Shown piece by piece: positions 43,101-55,100 of a stretch of DNA of 64,000 nt. This DNA is from Chiridota heheva (lineage: Eukaryota > Echinodermata > Holothuroidea > Apodida > Chiridotidae). The notes below the pieces were generated by a model. The model searched no databases, was not told the DNA's origin, and worked only from the letters and a program-made list of their open reading frames with translations. Both the position numbers and the translations under genes were made by a program. How positions within the stretch are numbered: the first letter of the stretch is position 1; each line of letters begins with the position of its first letter. The stretch covers positions 246,001 through 310,000 of the forward strand of contig JAIGNY010003007.1 of the NCBI GenBank assembly GCA_020152595.1, in the 5' to 3' direction.

Positions 43101-46100
43101 CAAGTTGTGCACTTTGATCTCACCACCAAAGATCTTTGGGGCAGTCTACCAGAGGAAAAACGAAACAATAAGCTTAACTTATAGTCATTATACTGCTGTA
43201 TAATGATATAGTCATTATACTGCTGTATAATGATATAGTCATTATACTGCTGTATATGATATAATCATATACTGCTGTATAATGATATAGTCATTATACT
43301 GTTGTATAATGATATAGTCATTATACAGCAGTATAATGATATAGTCGTTATACAGCTGTATAATGATATAGTCATTATACTGCTGTATAATGATATAATC
43401 ATTATACTGCTGTATAATGATATAGTCATTATACTGCTGTATAATGATATAGTCATTATACTGCTGTATAATGATATAGTCATTATACTGCTGTATAATG
43501 ATATAGTCAATATACTGCTGTATAATGATATAATCATTATACTGCTGTATAATGATATAGTCATTATACTGTTGTATAATGATATAGTCATTATACAGCA
43601 GTATAATGATTATCATACTGCTGTATAATGACTATTACAATCTACAAGTTGATAGTACACACATGTTGAAAGATTTGTTAAGAACAAACATAATGGCAAT
43701 CCAAAGAGTTGCTGACCTTATCACCTCTGTATAATTTGTAAATGATCAATTGTTCTTCAGGAAACACGACATAAAATATATCATTTCTCAAATCAATTAC
43801 GAACGTTTGACCTTTAAGTGACATGTCATATCTTGAGGGGACACAGATTTTACATCACCTTTCATTAATCCAAGGCCAAGTATCAACCCAACACTAGTTT
43901 TGGTTTTCCGAGTAAATGTGACACAAAGTGAGTGATTATCACATGCACATCCTCCACATTAATGCAAGTGCTACTAATCCAATAATAAGTTCTCACAAGA
44001 AAAGTGACAAAAATATTACCAAAATTATTCAACCTCTGACCTTGACGTGGCACGTCATATATTGGGCAAGATGCAACTTCACATTACTCTTCATCAACCA
44101 AGAAAGTACCAACTTAATAACACTCATGGTCATTCCAGTAAATGTGATATCAAATTTACAATTATTTAACCTATGACCTTTAAGTGACAAGTCACATCAT
44201 GCACAGGACAACACTTTGGATCATCCTTCATCAACCCACCAAGTACCAAGCCAGACCCCTAGCTTTACTGTTTCACAGGGGCGGCCCGCCCTGCCCCTCC
44301 TTGGGTCCGCCCTGCTCTTTTCCCTCGGCCTTAGATTTTGTATTTATTTTTTATTTCATAATCTTACTTAACCTCATAATTAAAATACCTTACATAGATA
44401 CAGAACACAGAATGATAGCATAATAAGCAATTGTCCTGTTTGGCTCATGAATGGTCCTTATCAGTCAGAATAGTTTCATTCTGAGGTAAGATTATAGCTA
44501 AAATGCCAAAGCTTCTTCACCATGGAATTGAGCCTTAAGGGGCTCCTGGACTCCATGCCAAAATGACGCCACTTAACAAGTCTAGCACCCTGCCCCTTTT
44601 TAAATCAAGCTAGGGGTCTGCAACCCATTAACAATAAGTCAATAACGACACGCAATAACATGCGACAAACTAAAATTTACCATTTTAAATCATTAAATCA
44701 AAATTTGATGACACAGTAAATTTCAAACCTAGTTCATGTACTCGCCACTAGGACAAATTGTATTCTTTAGTACTTGGCAAGTAATGTTTCCAATGCAAAT
44801 TTAACATTTTTTTAAAATTTGGCATTCATGATTAAAAAAAAAAAATCAGAAAATGGTAAGCATAATTTAGCATATGCTCATCACCTCTCACTCATGCTTG
44901 ATATAATACTTTTCTCATACCAGATGGTAAGGATAGGTGCAGAGATGAATCTTAACCATTAAATTCAAGTTAATCACAACATCTGTCCCAGTACCAGGTA
45001 TTCTTGGGTCATAACAAGTTTTAAAATTTGCTCGAAGAAAAATGAATGACAGGAACAGATTCCTAAGCACCCCTCTCACTGTTTATAGACCAACAAAACG
45101 ATGACTGACAACATTACAATGTTTCATACCCCAACCTACTTTATGACCGTTTTTAAAAAGTAATAAAGAGACCAGGGACTTACCAAGCATCAAATAAGAA
45201 GGGTGCACAACATCATTACAAAGAATACCACAATTTGCCAGTTTTTAATTCTTAGAGGCAAATTTACCTTTTTATAAATGTTATTAATAATTATTCAAGC
45301 CTATGCAGAAACCATTAATGAATCCCCCTGAACAGAAGACCAACAAATTTAAAAAAAATAATTAGGTCAAGATTCACCGACCTAAAAACATAAAATTAGG
45401 TCAAGATTTACCTGCCTAAAAACATAATTAGGTCAAGATTTACCTGCCTAAAAACATAATTGGGTCAAGATTCACCTGCCTCAAAAAATAATTAAGGTCA
45501 AGATTCACCTGCCTTAAAAAATAGTTAGGTCAAAATTCACCTTTTAAAAAATAAGTAGGTCAAGATTTACCTGCCTAAAAACATAAATAGGTCAAAATTC
45601 ACCTGCCTAAAAAAATAAATAGGTCAAAATTCACCTGCCTAAAAAAATAATTAGGTCAAAATTCACCAGCCTAAAAAAATAATTACGTCAAGATTCACCT
45701 GCCTGAAACAATAATTAGGTCAAGATTCACCTGCCTCAAAAAATAATTAGATCAAGATTCACCTGCCTTAAAAAATGATTAGATCAAGATTCACCTCTGC
45801 CTTAAAAAATGATTAGATCAAGATTCACCTCTGTTTAAAAAAAATAATTAGGTCAAGATTTACATGCCTAAAAACATAATTGGGTCAAGATTAACCTGCC
45901 TCAAACAAAAATTAAGGTCAAAATTCACCTGCCTAAAAAATAGTTAGGTCAAAATTCACACGCCTAAAAAATAATTAGGTCAAGATTTACCTGTCTAAAA
46001 AAATAATTAGGTCAAGATTTACCTGCCTAAAAAAATAATTAGGTCAAGATTTACCTGCCTAAAAAAATAATTAGGTCAAAATTCACCTGCCTAAGAAAAT

Positions 46101-49100
46101 ACTTGGGTCAAAATTCACCTGCCTAAAAAAATAATTACGTCAAGATTCACCTGCCTAAAAAAATAATTACGTCAAGATTCACCTGCCTGAAAAAAAATTA
46201 GGTCAAGATTCACCTGCTTTAAAAAATAATTAGGTCAAAATTCACCTGCTTTAGAAAATAATTAGGTCAAGATTCACCTGCCTAAAAAAATAATTAGGTC
46301 AAGATTCACCCGCCTAAATAAATAATTAGGTCAAGATTCACCTCTGCCCAAAAATGTTGGGTCAAGATTCACACCGGCAAAAAAAATTGGGGATCAAGAT
46401 TCACCTTCGTCAATTTTTCTAGGTGAAGATTCACCATACAAAACATGGTTTTTCGTAACTTATTTTTATAACGCATGTACTTTGATGAGCCACCCTATTA
46501 TTCTATTGTACCACAATTTTATTTTTCTCTTTTTGTATGATACACGTTTGCATTATAAAAAAAAATTGACAGCAATAAAGTGTGACCAGAGAAAATAACA
46601 ACATGTCTCTTTGTTTCCTGGTCTTTGAATTGCGACATTTCCTACATGTGCCATACAATGCAATGGTGATCAAATCCCCTTGGCAATTTTGAACATTTTA
46701 TCAAATTAATTTTTATCTCTTGTATTTAACTCTTTACTTTGCATGAAAAAACCTGTGTTTGAAACAAATTGCGTAGGCCCTACAAATATTTCGCAAATTT
46801 TTTTCGGTGTGAAGACTATCATAAATCAAACAGTCCTGAAAATCATCACATTTTTATGTTTTTAGCCGCATGAAGAAAATGTACCACACAGTGACACCAA
46901 ATGATCATTTCCAAACAATTCCATGATGGAATGCTTAATCAATTATTCATATTTTGAGCGCGTATTAGCACCTCTTGTTCTTTGAACACAAGATGGCACA
47001 GCTACGCTTATGATCATGGACGTACAGTGTATTATAATACCTTTAATAGAAAGACGGTTCGTGAATATTCTTATGTGGGATACTATACAGGTATGAAATC
47101 CGGATAAGCTATTTACGTAAAATACAAGGTCTTCAATTTGTCAATACGCGAACGAAAAATAGTATAAGTTTTCAGTTCGAAGCTGATTCGACGATACATT
47201 CGACAAGGATTCACCCATATGCAATAGTTTTTCGGTAAAGATTCACACTGTCTTCTTGAACGTGCCTTAAGGCTTTCGACAAGGATTCACCCATATGCAA
47301 TAGTTTTTCGGTAAAGATTTACACTGTCTTCTTGAACGTGCCTTAAGGCGGGGAAGGGGGTGCTCCTGTGAAATTGCTATTTGACCGCTGCATAAGCAAG
47401 GAGAGGATAACAGAAGAGATGCCACCACTATGTTACTAACACTACTGTGTTACTAATACTGGTACTATTTTCTAACACTAGTAACTGCCCTAACACTATT
47501 TGATATCACCATTGAATATCACCAGTATTATTTCTTATTTCTAGTACCAATTACTACTAACGTTTTTATTACGTTGCCATAGGCATAGGGGCCCAATTTT
47601 ATATGGGGCGGGGGGGATAACAGTGTGGGGTCATGGGGGCCGCTCAGCTCTGAAGGGTACTTACCTCTTCTTTGAATTCAATGACAAGGGGAAGACTGTT
47701 TGTTTCCACAAATGCCGAGATGGCTTCTGCTGTGTACTCTCCGCCAAAGTTATCTCTCAGATTATCAAACTGTAACAAAAGAACAACAATGCATCATCAA
47801 CCTGATGAGAACACTCAGGGTCACATGACTACTTTGTAATGCCACCAGAGGAACAAAAGAGTTTTAAAGGTATACAGACAGTTACATATGTACAGAGCTG
47901 GAAAACAATTACGATTCCTGCAGTTAAAACTACGGGAAAAAACAGGATTTCTTGAGTAAGCAACAGTATATATGGAAAATATGTGCTCTAAAAATGTCCC
48001 ACATATAATTGTGCGGTAAATAGTACATTCAATTGCGAAAAGGTAGCATATAAATATGTAATTAACTACATTAATATTATTTCTATAACAATTTTTTTAA
48101 CACATTTATTCAGAACCGTGGGAAATGTTATAATTAATTCCAACTCTGCAGATGTAGAAGATGCATCTTGTACTCATCAAAACGAACATCAAATTCATAC
48201 ATGTATTTTTGGAGTTACGACTGTTCAAAGTGTGAAGATTTGTTGACATATGCAAAATGGATGATATATGAACATATGATATCTCAAAATGTGTATTTAT
48301 TTATTTTCATTCTTTCCTTCATTTTAACTTTTAAATAAGAATTCTTCTCTTCCTTGAGGGGAGTTTTGCTATAATCTAAAAACTTATTGTTAGAATCAAC
48401 ACACCCCTTTAACAAGATTGAAAACAAAGGATGTAGATGAAAAGGCATCACAAATTTGCATACTTGCACATTGAAAACGTTGTTAGTATTAAAAGTGATT
48501 CAAAGAAGCTGTTTGCTTAGCATGTACTGCATAAAGAGCCACAGTGGCCCTTTGTCAATCAAAATTGAGTTCACTTACAGTTTTGAAAAGAACGATGGCA
48601 TTATCTTCAACTTCAAATGTTGTGAACAGGCCAGCATCTGAAGTGATTCCGAATGGGATCTTGTCAAATCCGTCAGCAGCTGCACTGTAAGCTTTAGCTT
48701 GATCACTTTCTACATCTTTGAAGAAACCGATCACATGCACGTCACCGCCTTTCACCAGGGCTTGGATCTCGTCCTCTGTAGCCACAGTGGTGCATGGTGG
48801 ACCTATCTTCTTTTCAAGCCATGCAACAATTTCATCTGCTGTGCGTCCCCCTGTGCACAAAATGTATAGTTTTAAGTAACCAGATGAATTTCCTTCAAAT
48901 TTGGTTCTTTCATGTTACATTCTCACTAGACATCCATCCAAATTTTAAGATGTCAACAAAAAAGAAGTAAAGAAAGATATTAATTTGTTTGGTTCTTGAC
49001 AGAGCTGGCAGAATGATAGAAAGGTTTGCTTTTTAACTTTTCTGGAAGTACAAATTAATTGAGAACAAACTGCACATGTTATTAACAGAATATAATAATA

Positions 49101-52100
49101 TGTTTAAACTGTCAATTTGTTACAGGCACAATAGAGGTTCCTTCAATGGTAGTTGTACTTGATTCTCAGAATATATTACAGAACCAAGACGACCATCTTC
49201 ACCTTCTTCATTTTATGATAAATTACACCACTATACCATTCTATTGCAAAACAATTACACCACTATACCATTCTATTGCAAAACAATTACACCACTATAC
49301 CATTCTATTGCAAAACAAATACACCACTATACCATTCTACTGCAAAACAATTACACCACTATACCATTCTATTGCAAAACAATTACACCACTATACCATT
49401 CTATTGCCAAACAATTACACCACTATACCATTCTATTGCAAAACAATTACACCACTATACCATTCTATTGCAAAACAATTACACCACTAAACCATTCTAT
49501 TGCAAAACAAATTGTACATCAATAAGTCTATGTTCCTCTTATTTTAAACCTTTGACCCCAAGACTTTGATCACTTAAGGTGAACCAGAAAACCAATGGTT
49601 TTGAGGTTCCCACATGCAATATGAATTTTAAGTTTGAACTATTGTATAATAAATGTTACTGTGCACTGGGCTCAAAATAACAATGACAACCAAATAAGTC
49701 ACAGTAGGCCTATTCTCAAGAATGGAATTTCACAAGTAATTAAATTCAACCATTTTATCCTACTGATATGTATATGCTTGCTAATAACATAATTGGTTCA
49801 AATATTAAACAAAACAGACATGAGGTTGTTAAAATATGAGCATTTGAATTATCCCTTGTAAGCTCATTAATATGCATGACCTTGCCACTAAAAACAGTGG
49901 GGCACATCTGTAGTTTATGGTCTGTGTACCTATTACTATCATAAAAATATAAAGAAAAAGTTCATACCCAATCCCTGTATAACGTTGATTGGTGAATTAT
50001 GAAATTTGGGTTAACAATCCCAAAATAAACTAGAAAATACTTTTGTTTGAGGCACAAAGTACTTCAAAGTTTGTGGAGCGTAGAAGATTGGGTGATTTTG
50101 AAAAAAGTTGTGTTTTTGCGATGGAAATTCTCTACCGTAGCGTTAAAGTTAGTTGTAACTTGTTGGTTACAGCAGGTTTAACATCAATCATGTAGTTGTA
50201 ATGTTGCCTACTTATAATTAAAGTTTAACGGGCCTATGATAGCTGACTGTTGTTTTAAATTTTCAAATACATGCTGGAATTAGCTGTTACCTACTCGTGC
50301 AGTAATTGCCATGCCACTTTCTTAATCATGATTAAGAATTTTACCTTTTCTTCCCCAAAATGAATTGCTGCTAAAAATGTTGTCATTTCAGGCCTACTTG
50401 TTCCAAAATACACCATGACGTTCACAACACATCATGGCGTATACGTAATTATGGATATAGCCATAAATATGCTATGACGTTTTGAAATGAATATTCAACA
50501 CCTCCCTGTATGTTGGGCAATTCATCACTTTTCAAATGACATATGGTAAAGTCTTCTCTTTAACTACTGCTTTTATACCAGCTTCTCTTTTCATGATTTG
50601 GTAGCCATGTACTACAGAAAGTAACTTCAGAAATAATGGGGTTATCTGTAAGTTTCTGTACCATCACAAATGTTCTGAAATTATGTTTCAAAGATTCTTA
50701 AATGTCTTAAAATTCTTCTCAAAAGATATAAAAGGGTTTAAAGGCAAACATCCAAATAAGAAGGTGACAGCAGGCATATAAATGCAAGTCCAATGCTATG
50801 GTTGCTTATAAAAAAAATATTAAAAAAAATACTAAAAATGCTACAATACAAATGGTTGTGATTGTGCAAAACTAGCCAAAAAATAAATAAATGACACAAC
50901 TGCATGCCTCAAGTCAAAGTGACCTTTGCTTCCAGCAGGACTGTGATACTACATGTGGCAAAGATGACATGAAATGTAGACAGCAAACCATCAGGTAGAA
51001 CAAACAAAAGGCTTCATTACATAGAGAACCCTTCTTATCTGCTTTCAAAAGTTAATAAATAAGTCAATTTTGCAATTCCCAACATATATTGTCGACCTTT
51101 CAGTTAGTTACTACAGATACACTACAGACCTGACATGGCCTTTGTGCTTCAACAGCACTTTTAAAGTAATGTTCCAAAAGAGGTTAATAAATGGTTAACT
51201 GTTTGGTGATTAGGACTAGGTATAGTGGCAACATATAGTAGATGAGAGTAACAAGGGTATAGAGGAACATGAGAAGAGTGCAGTAGTGTAAAGGTTTAAT
51301 ATGAGATCCAGCTAGTGGCCCAATTGAGAAGGTTGAAAGGTTTGTTTGTTTGATGAGGGCCTAAAGGCACCACGACAACGAGGGTCAAATTGTGCCTGAA
51401 AGGTTAGATAATTCTAGAGGTAGGAAGGAAAGAAAACAGGGGGAGATTGAGAGAAATACAAGAACTAATAGTCAGAAAGCTGGGGTCGAGAGAGGTGCAA
51501 GGGTATAAAATAAAATAAAAAGTAGAGAGAGAGGGAAAGGGGCGGAGGGGGGAGAAGAGGACTTAATATGGTTATAGAGGGAAGCATGATGAAGGAAGAT
51601 AAGTTTATCCGGAGGGTTTTTCTGGAAGAAACGGTAGGCAAGGTCTCTAGTTCTGACCACACCTTTGCTGGAGTTTAGGAAATGTGGGGAAGGGGGTAGA
51701 AGGAGGGGGGGGGTAACTGTAACATCAATACCGATATTGGCTAGGATTTTGGTGGTGAGGAGGGTGGTGGCTTGAATGTCCCTGGTGCAGTGCACCAGGA
51801 GATCGCCGTATCTGAGGGTAGAGACCTTGGAGAGGGTACCGACAAGGCCTTGGAGCGCTTTGAGAAAAGGCAAAATTCTTTTAAAACTTTCTGGTTTATT
51901 GGTGGCCTGTATTATTAGAATTTTGGGGACTGGGGCTGAAGAATGGTCAATGGAGGTAGCAGGTGGGTCACGGGGAGGGGAGAGAGGGTCAAGGCAGAAG
52001 CGTTTAGTCAAGATGGAAAAAAAAAAACAAGGGCCAAGAGACCAGAGGCAACTAAAAAAAAATCGCGGAACTACTATAGGAGAACCCTGCACAGGTAACG

Positions 52101-55100
52101 ATAAGGCGCGAAAGTCTGGTCAGAATGGGAGGGAAGAAAAACATAAGAATGATCTCACCGAAAGCAAATGCCCATTCAGTCAGAGAATCCCAGAAAATGA
52201 AGATACAAAACAAAATTTAGGTGGTAAAAGTGCAAGGTAAAGTGAATCGGAATAAAAAGTTGGAGAGACTAGAAGTCACGTTGCTCTCAACACAGTATAG
52301 TATAGGTTGAAAGATTGGGCTAGTTTAGCGGAAAGATTACAGGGGAGAGAAACAGTCAATATTGTGAGACCTTTGTGTCTTAAAGAGAAATATTGGGTTT
52401 GTGATACAGCCAAGAGGCTTGATTGCAACTTTTTTAATTAAAAGATTTGTTCCCAATCAGTGCAGTGATCTTCAGTTGAATTTCATAACCCATTCCTCAT
52501 TTTTTGCTGGAGGTGTTAAGGCTTACAAAAAATCATGGGGTATCTACCTCGAGTTAAATAGTGTATATTTTGTACAAAGCATTTGTGTTTTGTTTTGGGG
52601 TTATGGTTGAGCATAGTTCCAAGAGATCAAATATGCATGATAACTGAAGGAGGCAGGCAGGCATATTCTATACTACAACAGATACTTCCAGTTATTTAAG
52701 ACTATAATAATACTAATTCCAACTAACCTTTGGTTGTGAGTATAGTCTGGTTGCAAAAACCAAAGCCAACTATATCATGGCAGAGGATTAAAAACAAAAG
52801 GCTTATGGAAAAAAGAAAGAGCGATTTACCCGTCAACAAATTTTCATACGATGTTGAACAATTAGGTACGAACATTCATCTAGAACGTCAATGACATCAT
52901 GGCTCAACAGGACTATTTAGGCCAGTTTTTCCATGTCTATTGCTAAATTATCTGCCAGATTTTTCAAACCAAGAATTAATTTGTTTTCTTTTGCTAATCT
53001 TCGTAATGCTTGCATCAATGAAGGTAAAATACACTGAACATAATGATGAGAAGGCATACTTAACTTTTGAGTTAACAAGCTGTAGCACATGCACACCATT
53101 ACATATACAAGGGGGATTTGGATACATGCAGATGTAACTGCTTTAGTTTCCTAATGGTCAGAATTAAAGGTCAATAAAAGATCAGTTTTTCAAGTAGAAT
53201 TGAAAACATATAAACATATATATTCACTAAAAAAATACCTACCAGCATATTCAACTGGAGTGCCATTTTTGAAAAATTTCAGAGTAGGGTAACCCCTGAC
53301 TCCATATTCTTGGGCGATATCTGTTTCTTCAGTGGCATCAACCTTGGCTAATCTGATCCCGGATTCCCCTTCCTTGAGACTACCGGCAGCTTTAGAGAAT
53401 TCTGGTTCCAGAGCTTTGCAGTGACCACACCATGGTGCATCTGAGAAGACAGAGGAAGAACATCTATTTACCTTGACATGAAGCATGAAATGCACTCAGG
53501 GCTCAAGAATTCCATAAGGGAAGTATGTCTTTATGACTGACTGCTTTTGCATCAAGCCCACAACGCTGAAATGCAACGCTTGTTTGTGACACTTTTTATA
53601 TGGTACATGTACATCTTATGAATCTAACGTTCATAAAGAAATATTATATCTGCTAATTATTTGTACTTTATGTGCTTAGAAATAAATTCATATTTCCAAA
53701 TACGAACAGAAAGGCATACTTTTTTGCTGATAAAAATAAAAGATTTTCTTCAATTAAACTGTCATACACAAATTATAGTAGTTATTGATGAAGTCTAATA
53801 CAACTTCATAAAAGCTATGCAATATATGATAACACTTGTAATGAATGCTATGATTAGATTTACTGTAATTGCAACACTTTCTTGAAAAGCAATTAAATAC
53901 CCTTTGCATCTACATTGCATATTAAATATTTACCATTAATTTACACACCAAAAATTATACTTACTAGAAAATTAAATCAACAACTGAGATGGAGTTTACT
54001 AATTACCTAAATTCTTTTGTATTTAATCACACAAGTGGATACAGCTGTAAATTCAACCTTTCAAATTTCAGTCTAATAACATGTAATTTATTGCACTTAT
54101 CCAATCAATCTCTCCATCACTGGAGTGTGAAAGCCTGCACATGTTAAAACCATAACCAAAGGATTCAAGATAAAAATTTACTACAAAGACCCACGTGGAA
54201 GAAGCAGAATGCTTGCTATCTTACTTTATGTAAATAACCAATCGTGTGTGTAACTCAATCGTCAATTGCAATATCATTATATTAGATATAGAGGTGCTGT
54301 GGCTCAGTGGTTAAGAAGTCGGATGTACAGAGTTAGGAATCCCGTCTTGAGTGCTGCATTGTGTCCATAAGCAAGACATTTTACTCTACTTGCTTCAGTC
54401 CACTCAGCTGTAAAATGAGTACCGGCACTTGATGGGGACTTAATCCGCGATGTACATGCCTCTAATCGAACTGCCAAAAATGCCACTACCACAAGACTTA
54501 AGTCACAGTTACAAATACTCAAATGAAAAACATTCTCGTAGTGGCTCAAAAGCACTAGCTGCCAAACTGCAGTGTACAGTATAACCCCAGTACAGTAAGC
54601 TTCCAAACTTTATGATGTTGTCAAAAATCAATCTAGCTACAGCTCTCAAAAATTCCTGATTCACTCTGCCTAATCACGTTTTTTTTTTCTTTTGGGAATG
54701 CAAGATGAAACCTTGCTTACATCATCACACATAAAAAAGGATAGAATCCCCGTGCTCTACCCATATCACATTGTTGAACTACCTACTAGGCGTAGTAACA
54801 TAACACAACATAACAAGATGACGGGCTAAGAAGGGCAAGTCACCCATAAAAACCTAAACTAACACCACCACCACCACAAAAGTAAAAAAATAAAAATTAG
54901 AGATGCCCTGAGCTAGTACTGAGTATTAAGAAATTATCAATGTTGACTTTAAAATTGTGAACAGAATTGGAGCTTACTATCCACTCAGGAAGCCATTCCT
55001 ATCATTAACAACTTTTTGTGAAAAGCTATCTGTGAAAACTCTCTGGTCAACTTCAAACTGTTCTTATGTGTCACATGAGGATTAGCTGAAACATGCAAGA

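Larger units (their letters stand above)
43146..47664 (-). other. P4HB intron 4
   Basis: Intron of 4.5 kb, phase 0, GTAAGT at 47664 to GGTAG at 43146. It contains the 27-bp palindromic array (43180-43640), the 200-bp degenerate repeat (43806-44262), a 32-bp minisatellite (45340-46440) and a 76-bp direct duplication (47200-47348). About 44270-45330 and 46450-47200 are unique, AT-rich, with no feature recognised. Confidence 0.8.
48851..53242 (-). other. P4HB intron 2
   Basis: Intron of 4.39 kb, phase 1, GTAGGT at 53242 and GCACAG at 48851. It contains a 32-bp minisatellite (49212-49508), an inverted R1 fragment (49845-49935) and an internally deleted I-clade LINE (51341-52100). About 50000-51330 and 52250-53240 show nothing else I can name. 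Confidence 0.8.
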
